From Limosilactobacillus secaliphilus (GTDB lineage Bacteria; Bacillota; Bacilli; Lactobacillales; Lactobacillaceae): a stretch of DNA of 64,000 nucleotides. This document shows positions 44,596-53,664 of the stretch, piece by piece. A program made the translations under genes and the position numbers. The DNA lies in contig NZ_JQBW01000004.1 of assembly GCF_001437055.1 (NCBI RefSeq), positions 1 through 64,000 of the forward strand. Reading direction: 5' to 3'. The notes beneath the pieces are model-generated. The model was not told the origin of the DNA and did not search any database. It saw only the letters and a list, made by a program, of their open reading frames with translations. How positions within the stretch are numbered: position 1 is the stretch's first letter; each line of letters starts with the position of its first letter.

Positions 44596-45828
44596 TTATT
44601 TTAACCCATGATAAATACGGAGTAAAGCCCGTTGCACACTTTGCCGGCGAATATTTTGACGCCCTAGTTTTCCTGACAAATGCAGTTCAAAGCTCTCAAC
44701 ATGGTCGGGAAAGGCAATCCCGATCCAGACCGTGCCAGCGGGATGGCCTTCTAATGAGTCCGGGCCGGCAACACCGGTAAAGCCCACACCAATATCGGCA
44801 TGCAAAAGCTTTTGCACATGACTAGCCATCGCCTCCGCAGTGGCAGCACTGACGACTCCTTGTTGATCAATGACCTCCTTGGGCACCCCCAGCAGGGATT
44901 CTTTGACCTTGATTGCATATGTGACCAAACCGCCATCAAACACGTTGGAAGCCCCTGGGACACTGCAAATAGTCGCTTGGAAAAGACCACCCGTGAGACT
45001 TTCAGCAGCGCTGATGTGCAAATGCTTTTTCTTCAAGCAATCAACCACCTGCTTGGCCAATGAAACCTCTTCGCCGGTGCCAAAGTAATAATCGCCAACC
45101 GCTTGCAGAATCTTTTCTTGAGCGGTATTCAGCAATTCATCAGCGTTAGTGGTGGTTTCATTATGGACAGTCAACCGAACTTGAATTTCATCTGGCTGGA
45201 CATAGGAAGTGGCAACAACCCGCTTGTCGGGCAAAACCGCTTGGATCCGGTCCATTAACTCAGATTCCGGACAGCCAACAAAGTGCAAATTGCGGCTGAT
45301 AATCGGTTTGCCCATCAAGTTTTTCAGCTTAGGCAACAAACTTTCACTGACCATCGCCTTAAACTCACGCGGTGGTCCGGGCAAAACCACAACGGTGTGG
45401 TCCTTGCCCTGCCAAAAAGAGCCGACCGCTAGCCCCACTGGGTTGGCCAATGGCATGCCGCCATTTAGAAAGTATGCTTGGCGCTTGTTCTCTGGCACCA
45501 TCTTCGCTTGGCGACGCTTGAAGTCAGCTTGAATGGCTTGCCACTGGTCTTCATCAACGGCCAAGTCAACGCCTAGAGCATCAGCCGTCGATTGCAAGGT
45601 GCGATCATCATCGGTGGGCCCTAAGCCGCCACAAACAAACAGCAACTGATTTCGCAACCATGCATTATGAATTGCCTCTGAAATACGGGCGGGATCGTCA
45701 TCCACCGTCACCTGCCAGTGACTTTCAATCCCTAACCGCCGCAATTGGTCTGCTAAGAAGCGGGCATTGCTATTAACAATCTGTCCGAGGGTGATCTCAG
45801 TCCCCACTGCAATAATTTCTGCTTCCAT
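44596..45828 (-). CDS. cinA: competence/damage-inducible protein CinA
   Basis: A 410-residue CinA with an N-terminal MoaB-like molybdopterin-binding fold (GTEITLGQIVNSNARFLA, later GGLGPTDDD) and a C-terminal PncC-type domain (SAAESLTGGLFQATI, GVAGPDSLEGHPAGTV). Family activities are ADP-ribose pyrophosphatase and NMN deamidase; in competent cells CinA is exported from the same operon as recA. GGAGGG precedes the ATG. Confidence 0.95.
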   Translation of the reverse strand: MEAEIIAVGTEITLGQIVNSNARFLADQLRRLGIESHWQVTVDDDPARISEAIHNAWLRNQLLFVCGGLGPTDDDRTLQSTADALGVDLAVDEDQWQAIQADFKRRQAKMVPENKRQAYFLNGGMPLANPVGLAVGSFWQGKDHTVVVLPGPPREFKAMVSESLLPKLKNLMGKPIISRNLHFVGCPESELMDRIQAVLPDKRVVATSYVQPDEIQVRLTVHNETTTNADELLNTAQEKILQAVGDYYFGTGEEVSLAKQVVDCLKKKHLHISAAESLTGGLFQATICSVPGASNVFDGGLVTYAIKVKESLLGVPKEVIDQQGVVSAATAEAMASHVQKLLHADIGVGFTGVAGPDSLEGHPAGTVWIGIAFPDHVESFELHLSGKLGRQNIRRQSVQRALLRIYHGLK

Positions 45829-45852
45829 TTTTAACCCTCCATAACTTATAAA

Positions 45853-45892
45853 CGAAAAAAGACTGGAAAACCATCAAAGTTTTCGCAGTCCT
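45853..45892 (-). terminator. terminator after pgsA
   Basis: Arms GACTGGAAAAC (45861-45871) and GTTTTCGCAGTC (45879-45890) with one bulge, and a T-run on the minus strand. Confidence 0.8.
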
Positions 45893-45899
45893 TATACGA

Positions 45900-46484
45900 T
45901 TATTTAAAACCATCCGCAAAGGCACCTTTGCCTTGAATGAAGTAGTCGATGCCAGAGTAGATTGTGAAGAACAAGCAAATGTAGAGCATGATTTGCCCAA
46001 ATGGAATGTTCCAGTAGGCAAAAATCGCGTTCTTCAACAACAAGAAGATAATCGCAATGAATTGAGTCGTCGTCTTGATCTTGCCGGGCATTTTAGCTGC
46101 CAGCACCGTCCCGTTTTGTTCAACCAGGAGCAGACGCAGGCCGGTCACTGCCAGTTCCCGCCAAATGATGATCGAGGTAACCCAAGCTGAAACGTCATGG
46201 CTAGCCGTCAACACAATGAATGCCGTCATGACTAAGAGCTTGTCGGCCAGCGGATCGGTAAACTTACCAAAGTTGGTAATCAAATGCTGGCCCCGGGCAA
46301 TCCGGCCATCGAGGTTATCCGTGATAGTTGCAGCAATGAAGAGAACTGCAGCAATCACTTGAGCGATGGGAACGGTGGTGCCTAAGAAGCTAACTGTGCC
46401 CCAACCAAAGGGTACCACCATCAAAATCAGGAAAAACGGAATAATGATCAAACGCACAATTGTTAATTTATTGGGTAAATTCAA
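45900..46484 (-). CDS. pgsA: phosphatidylglycerophosphate synthase
   Basis: A 194-residue membrane enzyme that transfers phosphatidyl from CDP-diacylglycerol to glycerol 3-phosphate, the first step to phosphatidylglycerol and cardiolipin. The CDP-alcohol phosphatidyltransferase motif is DNLDGRIARGQHLITNFGKF followed by DPLADKLL (about 58-85). Several hydrophobic spans. 17 bases after the RodZ-like gene; the order yfmF-yfmH-rodZ-pgsA-cinA-recA is typical of Firmicutes. Confidence 0.95.
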   Translation of the reverse strand: MNLPNKLTIVRLIIIPFFLILMVVPFGWGTVSFLGTTVPIAQVIAAVLFIAATITDNLDGRIARGQHLITNFGKFTDPLADKLLVMTAFIVLTASHDVSAWVTSIIIWRELAVTGLRLLLVEQNGTVLAAKMPGKIKTTTQFIAIIFLLLKNAIFAYWNIPFGQIMLYICLFFTIYSGIDYFIQGKGAFADGFK

Positions 46485-46501
46485 AATAACTTCCTCCCTG
46501 A

Positions 46502-47608
46502 TTAATGAGTAGCGCCACCGGCTGTAGCGCCAGAAGTACCAGCAGTCGATTGACTAGCACCACCAGTACTACTGTTGCCACCTTGATTTGATGGGCTCGT
46601 AACCTGCGTGTTTGGTTCGCTGGAACGGCTACCACCACCGTTGTTGGTCGTGTTATTGCCGCTCGTGTAGCCACCGTTGTTGGTCGTGTTGGTAGTACTC
46701 CGTTGGTTATTACTGTTGTTCGTGGTTGAAGACGATGATGATGAATCACTGTCGCCAAATTGAATCGTGACCGTATGCGTTGATGGGTAACGATTGTGGT
46801 CGGTGATGTCCAGAGTCTGGTTGCCAATCTTGATCTTGGTATTCCGTGCATTACCAACCCGAATCGTAATGGAATGAACATTCTTGGCGATCGTCACAGT
46901 CGACTTATCACCATTGCTCATATTCTTGGACAAGCGTTGCCGATCATCAACCCGGACCACGTTGTTACTGTCACCGGTCGTTGAAACCGTAAGCTTGGTG
47001 GACTTCTTCAAAGACTTATCGCTCTTGAACGTAACGGCGGAATCAGTCCGTTGAGTCTGGTGGAGCTTAATCGTATCAGCCTTCTTAGTGGTCTTCTTGG
47101 CCTTCTTGTGTGATGACTCACCAGACACCTTAACCGAACTGCTGTCAATCTTGGTCGAAGAATTATTGTGGTTACGTACGATAGCTGTCAGCCAAATGGC
47201 ACCCAGTACCACCACCACGATTAACACCACAATGATCGTTGGCAGGTATTTGCGCAGTTGGTCAATCCGGTCCACCGTGTTCTGGTGGTGTTGGCCAGTC
47301 CGCGTCTCAACCGCCTCATCCAAATGCTCGGTGTAGGTCTCGGTTTGTGTCTTTGGCAAATAATCGTCATATTGCTTGAGCAGGTCATTGCCATCAAGAC
47401 CAACCGTGTTTGCGTACTGCTTGACGAATGCGCGCACGTAAAAATCACCAGGAAGCTCGTCAAACTTTTCGTCTTCAATGGCAATTAAGTAACGCTTTTG
47501 GATCTTCGTCTCTTGTTGCAGATCGTCTAAAGTCATGCCCTTAGCAACACGGGCATCCTTCAACTTTTGTCCAATATGTGCTTGTTCTGCTTCTTTTCCT
47601 TCACTCAT
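46502..47608 (-). CDS. RodZ-like helix-turn-helix membrane protein
   Basis: A 368-residue single-span protein. Residues 10-75 form a cro-like HTH (KLKDARVAKGMTLDDLQQ, then IQKRYLIAIE), and the membrane span is at about 120-142. The extracytoplasmic part has a DUF4115-like beta domain (about 190-285) and then an 85-residue Ser/Thr/Asn/Gly tail. RodZ links MreB to the membrane and cell-wall machinery; mreBCD is 6 kb upstream. The tail is unusually long and repetitive. Confidence 0.85.
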   Translation of the reverse strand: MSEGKEAEQAHIGQKLKDARVAKGMTLDDLQQETKIQKRYLIAIEDEKFDELPGDFYVRAFVKQYANTVGLDGNDLLKQYDDYLPKTQTETYTEHLDEAVETRTGQHHQNTVDRIDQLRKYLPTIIVVLIVVVVLGAIWLTAIVRNHNNSSTKIDSSSVKVSGESSHKKAKKTTKKADTIKLHQTQRTDSAVTFKSDKSLKKSTKLTVSTTGDSNNVVRVDDRQRLSKNMSNGDKSTVTIAKNVHSITIRVGNARNTKIKIGNQTLDITDHNRYPSTHTVTIQFGDSDSSSSSSTTNNSNNQRSTTNTTNNGGYTSGNNTTNNGGGSRSSEPNTQVTSPSNQGGNSSTGGASQSTAGTSGATAGGATH

Positions 47609-47691
47609 TGCTATTCCTCAGTTCCTAACTCTAAAAACTTATAACCTAAAAAAGTATAACATACTTAGCTGAATCTAAATTGTAAGAATCA

Positions 47692-48987
47692 TTAACGTTC
47701 TGTGCGCGGCATGATTGTAAAAGTCGTGGTCAAATTAGGCTTGATGAACTGATCTAATGCCCGCCGCAAGTCAGCCAGCGTCAATGATTGCAGCTGCTTA
47801 AGTTCGTCGTAAATTGTCACATCCCCGAACAAACGACTGGAGTAACGATTGGCGATCAGTTCCGGCGAATTCAGACTGGCCACTAGCCGTCCCACGGCAC
47901 CCCGCTGCATGCTTTCAAATTGATCCTGCATGCGGGCCAAGTTTTCCTGCGCATGCATTAAAATTTCCCGGATTGCTTGCGTGAATTCTTGGGGCTGGTT
48001 AGTTTCACTGCTCCAGGTTGCAAAATGAAAACCGCGTTCCATTTCGAAGCTAAAGGAGAAGGAGTCGTCAATGACCCCCTGATCATAAAGACGTAAAAAG
48101 TTGTCAGTTGTATCATCAAATAACATTTCCAGCAACAATTCCACCGCCAGTCGGTAACGCAACCGTTCTGCCGGATCGGCCACGTGGTGACTGCCACGCA
48201 AAGCCATCATGACGTGAGGTCGTTGAACATCCATCAATAGCTCTTGATGGTCAACCAATTGACTCGTCGCCGGATCGCTGAGATTAGCCACGCGCTTTGG
48301 GAATGGTTCTTTAGTCGTGGAATATTGACTTTCCTGGTCAACCAGCCAGTCATACAGGGCATGAGGATCAAAGTTTCCAGCGACAACCAGTTTCAGATTG
48401 CTGGGCCGGTAGAATTCTTGGTATGCACTGTACAAAACGTCCGGGTTAATCTTTTCAATGCTATTTTCGGTCCCGGCAATGTCTTCTCTCATTGGATCAT
48501 TGGGGTAGAGATTGGCAACCGTGCCCGTGTACAGACGCGAGCTCGGTGAGTCGGCGTACATTCGAATCTCCTGGCCGATGATCCCCTGCTCCTTTTTGAC
48601 GCCTTGAGTTGAGAAATACGGTTTCTGCACAAAATCCAGCAAGATCGCCAGACACCGGTGCAGGTTCATCGTCGTCGAAAACTGGTAGCTGGTCTGTGTA
48701 TAACTGGTAAAAGCATTCGAATCCGCTCCCAGTTCCCCAAAGAGGTCAAAGGCGTCGTGATCTTCTTTTTCAAACAGCTTGTGTTCCAAAAAATGGGCAC
48801 ATCCGGCAGGCAGCGTCACTACTTTCTGGTCGCTATTTGTAAAAGATTGGTCGATCGAGCCAAAGTCAGTCGTCAAAACGGCATAGCTTTTCTGAAAAGC
48901 CATCGGAATCAGGACCACTTCCATACCGTTGTCCAGTTGACCGGAAACTAATCGTTGATTGAATTCCGGATAGGTTTTCTCCTTCAA
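47692..48987 (-). CDS. yfmH: M16 family zinc peptidase YfmH
   Basis: A 431-residue insulinase-type peptidase. The inverted zinc motif is HFLEH (within CAHFLEHKLFE, near residue 77), with a downstream Glu in the EQGIIGQEIRMY segment. I chose the TTG at 48987 because GGAGG lies seven bases upstream, just at the end of yfmF. It is the catalytic partner of YfmF. Confidence 0.88.
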   Translation of the reverse strand: MKEKTYPEFNQRLVSGQLDNGMEVVLIPMAFQKSYAVLTTDFGSIDQSFTNSDQKVVTLPAGCAHFLEHKLFEKEDHDAFDLFGELGADSNAFTSYTQTSYQFSTTMNLHRCLAILLDFVQKPYFSTQGVKKEQGIIGQEIRMYADSPSSRLYTGTVANLYPNDPMREDIAGTENSIEKINPDVLYSAYQEFYRPSNLKLVVAGNFDPHALYDWLVDQESQYSTTKEPFPKRVANLSDPATSQLVDHQELLMDVQRPHVMMALRGSHHVADPAERLRYRLAVELLLEMLFDDTTDNFLRLYDQGVIDDSFSFSFEMERGFHFATWSSETNQPQEFTQAIREILMHAQENLARMQDQFESMQRGAVGRLVASLNSPELIANRYSSRLFGDVTIYDELKQLQSLTLADLRRALDQFIKPNLTTTFTIMPRTER

Positions 48988-48988
48988 A

Positions 48989-50242
48989 TTATCGTCCTCC
49001 ATTTAGGAAAAAGATGGCTTGCAGACTCATTTTTGACGCTAAGTCCATAATCTTTTGCCGATCAACCTTTGCCAAGCGACTGGCGACATCCTCTTTAAAG
49101 GACACGCCCAACACTTGGTTGATTAAGCGCCGGCTGGCCACCGCACTCAGGTTATCCATGCTGCCGCGGTATTGGTTCAACAGGTTCTTCTTCACCTGAT
49201 TGAACTGTGTGTCGGAAAACATCCCGTGGCGCAGTTTGGCGAGCTGCTCATCAATCAGTTGTCGCACTCGTTGATAGGTTGACGCGTTAATGCCAGTCTC
49301 AACTACCAAATGGCCACTCAACGGGCGCAGACTGCTCTCCGCATAGTAAGCCAGGCTCTCCTTCTCACGGATATTGTTGAACATCAATGAGTAGGCGCTC
49401 CCGCCAAACAGGCTATTCAAGACGACCATTGCATCATAACTGCTATCGCCATAATAAACCGGCAACGAGTAGGCCAGATCCAGCTTGGCCTGCATCACAG
49501 ACTGGTGCTCGATCTTTTGGTGCGGTTCACGCCATGACGGCTGGGAATAATACAGCGAATTGATCGCCAATGCCTGCCGGTCCGCCAGCGGCCATTGTTT
49601 CAACTGAGCAACAACGGTCTCCGGATCCACATCACCAATCACCACAATGTCGACCTGGTCATTGGCCAACATAGAGCGGTAAGCGGCCACGGTCTGGTCA
49701 TTGTCGACACTGGTCAATCGTTCGCTCGTCCCCGCACTTGGCATTTGCATGGGTGAGTCGTCACGATAATATTCTTTCATCAGTTGCTGGGCCGAATAAT
49801 ACTGCTTGTCATCCTTGACTGATTGGTAGGCTGCCTGCAGATTGTCTCTCTGCACGCGCCAGATCTGCGGATCAAAACGGCCATTCACCAATCGTGGTTG
49901 AAAGATGATCTCACGCATAAAGTCCAGCTGCTTGCCTAGCATTCCTGGTTGCGAAAAGCGGTCATTGACAAAGGTGCTGCTGAAGCGAACGGTATGGGCC
50001 GTACCAATCCGCGCAACATAAGCATTCAAGTCGGCCCCATACATGTCAGCCAATCGACGAGCAATCGCCGTTTGGCTAGGATAATGTTGACTCCCAGAAA
50101 CAAGGAGGTTTGCCAGTAAATTGCGCGTCGTTGCGTTGGTAAACGTCTGTGGGGTGGCAAAACTGACCAACAACTTTGTCACCGTGAATTTTTGCGTTGG
50201 CTGCACCTGTAGATTCACGCCTTTGGCAAGCTGATAACGCAA
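48989..50242 (-). CDS. yfmF: M16 family peptidase-like protein YfmF
   Basis: A 417-residue protein of the M16 fold that lacks the HxxEH zinc motif (the matching region reads SGSQHYPSQTAIARRL), so it should be the non-catalytic half of the YfmF/YfmH pair. The C-terminal domain has the RxxY-like EKESLAYYAESS region. TTG start at 50242 with GAGGAGGGG upstream. Ends almost at the yfmH start, suggesting coupled translation. Confidence 0.85.
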   Translation of the reverse strand: MRYQLAKGVNLQVQPTQKFTVTKLLVSFATPQTFTNATTRNLLANLLVSGSQHYPSQTAIARRLADMYGADLNAYVARIGTAHTVRFSSTFVNDRFSQPGMLGKQLDFMREIIFQPRLVNGRFDPQIWRVQRDNLQAAYQSVKDDKQYYSAQQLMKEYYRDDSPMQMPSAGTSERLTSVDNDQTVAAYRSMLANDQVDIVVIGDVDPETVVAQLKQWPLADRQALAINSLYYSQPSWREPHQKIEHQSVMQAKLDLAYSLPVYYGDSSYDAMVVLNSLFGGSAYSLMFNNIREKESLAYYAESSLRPLSGHLVVETGINASTYQRVRQLIDEQLAKLRHGMFSDTQFNQVKKNLLNQYRGSMDNLSAVASRRLINQVLGVSFKEDVASRLAKVDRQKIMDLASKMSLQAIFFLNGGR

Positions 50243-50370
50243 TTTATGACCCCTCCTCATGAATTTAAATGCAACCACCATCATACGTTAATTGACATAT
50301 AAAAACAAGAAACGTTACCATCTGAGACCTCGGAGTCGCCAATTTGTTTCCATCACCCATTTGAGGACGA

Positions 50371-50407
50371 CAAAACCGTCAACGAGCAATCGCTGACGGT
50401 TTTTTAT
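50371..50407. terminator. terminator after the ABC transporter operon
   Basis: Arms AAAACCGTCA (50372-50381) and TGACGGTTTT (50394-50403). T-runs exist on both strands. The rest of 50285-50487 shows no other structure. Confidence 0.82.
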
Positions 50408-50487
50408 TGACGCGGACTGGCCATTTCATTTGGCTTCGTCCAGCATTTCATTTATTCGGTTATCATATCAATCATTAGCTGCATGAC

Positions 50488-51333
50488 TTACTTAACTGGC
50501 CCCAGGTAGTTGCTGTTCTTGCCAAACCACTTTTCGTTAATTTTCTTTAACTGGCCATTCGTCTGCAGCCGACCCAGTCCTTCGTTAACCTTGTTGCGCA
50601 AGGTTTTATCGCCCTTACGCATCCCAACGGCAAACTTGTCAGTCGGCATCTTTGGATCACTGTAGGTGGTGTAATCATTCTTGTTGGCCTGGTGCTGGAT
50701 GTAGTAATCAGCGTAAACCTGGTCCATCAAAATTCCCTGGATCCGGTTGGCATTCAAATCAATGAACGCATTCGGGAAGGTATCGTATAAGACCGGCTTC
50801 TTGTCCTTGATCTTGTCTTTCAATAACTTCGGCTGGTCGTCCAAAGCCGTCATCCCGGTGGAACCATTTTGCACCCCGAGACTCTTGCCCTGCATGTCGT
50901 TGAAGTTGCGGATTCCTTCAGACTTGCGGGTAACCAGGATCTGTTTGTTCAACAGGTATACCCGGCTGAAAGCAACCTTGGCCTGCCGTTCTGGTGTGAC
51001 TGAGTAACCATTCCAAAGCAGGTCAATGGTCCCGTTCTTTAATTCCGTTTCCTTCATTGACCAGTCAATCGTTTGAAAATCGACTTTGATGCCATATTGT
51101 TTGAACACGGCCCGGGCCAAATCAATATCGTAGCCCACCAATTTACCATTCTTCTGACGAAAGCCCATGGGTACGAAACTATCGTCCAAACCAACAACCA
51201 CTTTTCCCCGACGTTTGATTCGCGCCCAAGTATCTTGGTGGTTGGCACGATAAGTTACGCTTTGGCAGCCGCCTAGCAAGAAGGTCGACATCACCATTAG
51301 GCAAAGAACAAATAAAATTTTAACCTTCTTCAT
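50488..51333 (-). CDS. amino acid ABC transporter substrate-binding lipoprotein
   Basis: A 281-residue extracellular solute-binding protein (family 3). Signal peptide with lipobox LLGGC ending at Cys23, so it is lipid-anchored. The fold shows VGLDDSFVPMGFR, GYDIDLARAVF and DLLWNGYSVTPERQ, typical of polar amino acid receptors. The T-box upstream of the operon points to histidine as ligand. Third gene of the operon. Confidence 0.9.
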   Translation of the reverse strand: MKKVKILFVLCLMVMSTFLLGGCQSVTYRANHQDTWARIKRRGKVVVGLDDSFVPMGFRQKNGKLVGYDIDLARAVFKQYGIKVDFQTIDWSMKETELKNGTIDLLWNGYSVTPERQAKVAFSRVYLLNKQILVTRKSEGIRNFNDMQGKSLGVQNGSTGMTALDDQPKLLKDKIKDKKPVLYDTFPNAFIDLNANRIQGILMDQVYADYYIQHQANKNDYTTYSDPKMPTDKFAVGMRKGDKTLRNKVNEGLGRLQTNGQLKKINEKWFGKNSNYLGPVK

Positions 51334-51349
51334 TCTGCCATCCCCATTC

Positions 51350-51997
51350 TTAAGCCTGCTTACTATCCAATGCTTGGACTTTCAACATATTGTCGGCAAT
51401 CTGCTTGGCAAATTCCATATCGTGAGTAACGACTAGCTGGGTCATGCCCTGCTTCTTGAGTCCTAAAATCAGTTGGGCAACTTCATCCCGTAAATTCGGG
51501 TCCAGTGCACTGGTTGGTTCATCATAGCACAGGATCTTTGGTTTCATTGCCAATGCCCGTGCAATGGCCACCCGTTGCTTCTGCCCACCAGACAGCTGGA
51601 ATGGGTAAAGGTTGCCCTTGCCTGCCAGCCCTAACTGTTGCAGTAATTTTTCGGCATTCTGGTTAGCTTCTTTGGTGCTTTGCTTGAGTACCATGGTTGG
51701 CGCCAGCGTAATGTTTTCTAAGACTGACAAGTGTGGAAACAGGTTAAATTCTTGGAAGACAACCCCGATCACGGTCTGTTCCGGTTCAACGCTTTCCGGA
51801 TCAAATGGTTTGCCGTCGATCAGGAATTCGCCACTGTCGGCACTTTCCAGCCCGGTCACACACCGCAGCAAGGTCGTTTTCCCGGCACCAGAAGGACCAA
51901 CAATGGTCAGGATTTCGCCATCCTTAACGGTGAAGTTAATCCCATCTAAAATTGGCCGATCGCCAAAACTCTTTTTTAAATTTCTAACTTCTAACAT
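51350..51997 (-). CDS. amino acid ABC transporter ATP-binding protein
   Basis: A 215-residue ABC ATPase of the polar amino acid (GlnQ/HisP) type. Walker A GPSGAGKTTLLR (about 34-45), signature LSGGQKQRVAIARAL, Walker B ILCYDEPTSALD and the H-loop VVTHD are intact. It ends 16 bases before the binding protein gene. The ATG follows GGAGG. Confidence 0.95.
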   Translation of the reverse strand: MLEVRNLKKSFGDRPILDGINFTVKDGEILTIVGPSGAGKTTLLRCVTGLESADSGEFLIDGKPFDPESVEPEQTVIGVVFQEFNLFPHLSVLENITLAPTMVLKQSTKEANQNAEKLLQQLGLAGKGNLYPFQLSGGQKQRVAIARALAMKPKILCYDEPTSALDPNLRDEVAQLILGLKKQGMTQLVVTHDMEFAKQIADNMLKVQALDSKQA

Positions 51998-52009
51998 ATG
52001 GGCCCCTCC

Positions 52010-52657
52010 TTACTTGTAGTATGCGTAACGCTGTTCAACCTTGTGCAGGACGTAGGTACAAATCCCGATCATCAGCAGGTAGATTAAGCCAACCAGCAGC
52101 AGTGGAACCAACGTAACATCTCTTGACGTCGCAACGTTTCCGGCCCGCAGCAGGTCGCCTAAACCAATGACATAAACCAATGAGGAGTCCTTAACCAGGT
52201 TAATGACTTCGTTACCGATGGACGGGATCACGATCTTAACCACTTGTGGAATCACAATCTTACGGATCGTCTGCCAGTAGCTCAACCGCAAAACCCGGGC
52301 ACCTTCGTACTGGCCTTGGTCAATGGACTGCAAACCGCCACGGAAGATTTCAGCGAAGTAAGCAGCATAGTTAAGAATGAAGGCAACCAAAGCAGCGTTA
52401 AAACGTTGGAAAACGATGCCCACAATCGGCAAACCGTAGAAGACGAAAATCAGTTGCAACAGCAATGGCGTCCCCCGCATCAGCCAAACATAGATCTCCA
52501 GCACCCATTTGAGGGGCTTGATCTTCGAAGTTAATCCTAAACTAACAATAATTCCTAATGGTAATGAACCAATTAAAGTCAACGCGAATAATTCAAGCGT
52601 CATGCCGGCACCTTGGAAGAGCGACGGCAAAACTTCAAAAACGTAGTGCAGTGACAA
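52010..52657 (-). CDS. amino acid ABC transporter permease
   Basis: A 215-residue HisM/GlnP-type permease with about five membrane spans. The EAA loop (QYEGARVLRLSYWQTIRKIVIPQ) near residue 133 contacts the ATPase. I take the TTG at 52657, with GGGAGG eight bases upstream; longer open frames would extend into the T-box terminator. First gene of the operon under the tandem T-box leader. Confidence 0.9.
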   Translation of the reverse strand: MSLHYVFEVLPSLFQGAGMTLELFALTLIGSLPLGIIVSLGLTSKIKPLKWVLEIYVWLMRGTPLLLQLIFVFYGLPIVGIVFQRFNAALVAFILNYAAYFAEIFRGGLQSIDQGQYEGARVLRLSYWQTIRKIVIPQVVKIVIPSIGNEVINLVKDSSLVYVIGLGDLLRAGNVATSRDVTLVPLLLVGLIYLLMIGICTYVLHKVEQRYAYYK

Positions 52658-52680
52658 TATGATGACCTCCCTTTTTAAAC

Positions 52681-52780
52681 AACAAAAGCGTTCCCTCAGA
52701 CTTTTCATCCAAGGGGACGCTCAACCGTGGTTCCACCCCAATTCGTAACGGACTCACATCCGCTACCTCAGTAAGTTTGC
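52681..52780 (-). ncRNA. second, specifier-less T-box antiterminator/terminator unit
   Basis: Minus strand: a short stem-loop (GTAGCGGA/TCCGTTAC, about 52746-52767, like stem III), then a second T-box (GGGGTGGAACCACGG, 52725-52740), then a terminator (GCGTCCCC.../...GAGGGAACGC, 52682-52720) with a T-rich tail. Only about 45 bases separate it from the first terminator, so no stem I fits. It looks like a partial duplication of the unit upstream. Confidence 0.75.
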
Positions 52781-52784
52781 CCAC

Positions 52785-53035
52785 AAAAAAAGCCCCCAGC
52801 TGCATAACAGCTAGAGGGCGTTTCCGCGGTTCCACCTCATATCACCTGATTCTCACAAACCAAGCCTCAGCGAGTTCAAACAAACTCCGCGCTATAACGG
52901 GCTTCCCCGGACCATTTTTCGATGATCAACTCACAGTTGTGATTCAAAAGGTTTCTCCATGCCCTTCCCATTAACGGGCACTCCCTGACGAAGATAACCT
53001 TCCTACTAGTCTGCTCTTTGTCGTTTATTTATTGT
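52785..53035 (-). ncRNA. T-box riboswitch, histidine type, in front of the ABC transporter
   Basis: Minus strand leader: stem I with AAGGTT/AACCTT arms, an AGUA-GAA loop-E pair, and the triplet CAC (52939-52941) one base after GAA and followed by A, which reads as a His specifier. Spacing is the same as for GTA in the valS leader. The T-box GAGGTGGAACCGCGG is at 52824-52839 and the terminator (GCCCTC.../...GGGGGC, 52792-52819) ends in a T7 run. This predicts induction on histidine shortage. Confidence 0.78.
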
Positions 53036-53040
53036 CTAGT

Positions 53041-53069
53041 ATGTTAAGCGGCAAGCAAGTAAATGTCAA
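53041..53069 (-). promoter_or_regulatory. promoter of the ABC transporter leader
   Basis: Minus strand: TTGACA (53069-53064), 17-base spacer, TAACAT (53046-53041), just after mreD. Confidence 0.72.
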
Positions 53070-53112
53070 TACTTTCTCACAAGAAAATTAAAATTTAATG
53101 ATAATTATCTAA

Positions 53113-53652
53113 TCAGTTGTGCTGGCGTTCGGCCAATGCTTTGGTGAACATTGACTGGATCGGCCAATACAGCAGGACGAAGTAAACCAGGTTCAAGGCC
53201 AGCGTTGGGGCCAACGTGTCAACCAGGAAATCACCAAGGCTGGCATGGGTAATCCCAATGACGTAGTAAGCCCAATAATTCAGCAATTCAAACACGACCA
53301 AGTCAACAAAGAAGATCAGAATCATGTTCAAAAATGTGTCGCTGAAATACCGTGCCAGAGTCTTGGTCAGCCAAACGATCAACGGGTACAGGACGATAAA
53401 CAGGCCCCACACACCTGAATAGTAAAGATCGCAGATGACCCCGACCGCAACGGCAAACCAGGTTAAGGGAATCTTGATGTTCCCCTCAAAGAAGTACGCC
53501 AAGACCAGCCATAACAGCACTAAATGGCTGACCATGTTGTATGGGTAGCTGAAAAACAGGCTTGCCCATACCTTACTCAGTGAACCATCCAAAAAGAGGG
53601 CGACAAACAAACCAATTGGGAACAGAAAACGTAAACGCGATAATCGATACAT
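53113..53652 (-). CDS. mreD: rod shape-determining protein MreD
   Basis: A 179-residue integral membrane protein with about five spans, normal for MreD. It belongs to the elongasome with MreB and MreC. Low sequence conservation; assignment rests on topology and its place 12 bases after mreC. Confidence 0.88.
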   Translation of the reverse strand: MYRLSRLRFLFPIGLFVALFLDGSLSKVWASLFFSYPYNMVSHLVLLWLVLAYFFEGNIKIPLTWFAVAVGVICDLYYSGVWGLFIVLYPLIVWLTKTLARYFSDTFLNMILIFFVDLVVFELLNYWAYYVIGITHASLGDFLVDTLAPTLALNLVYFVLLYWPIQSMFTKALAERQHN

Positions 53653-53664
53653 TGCTTATCACCC

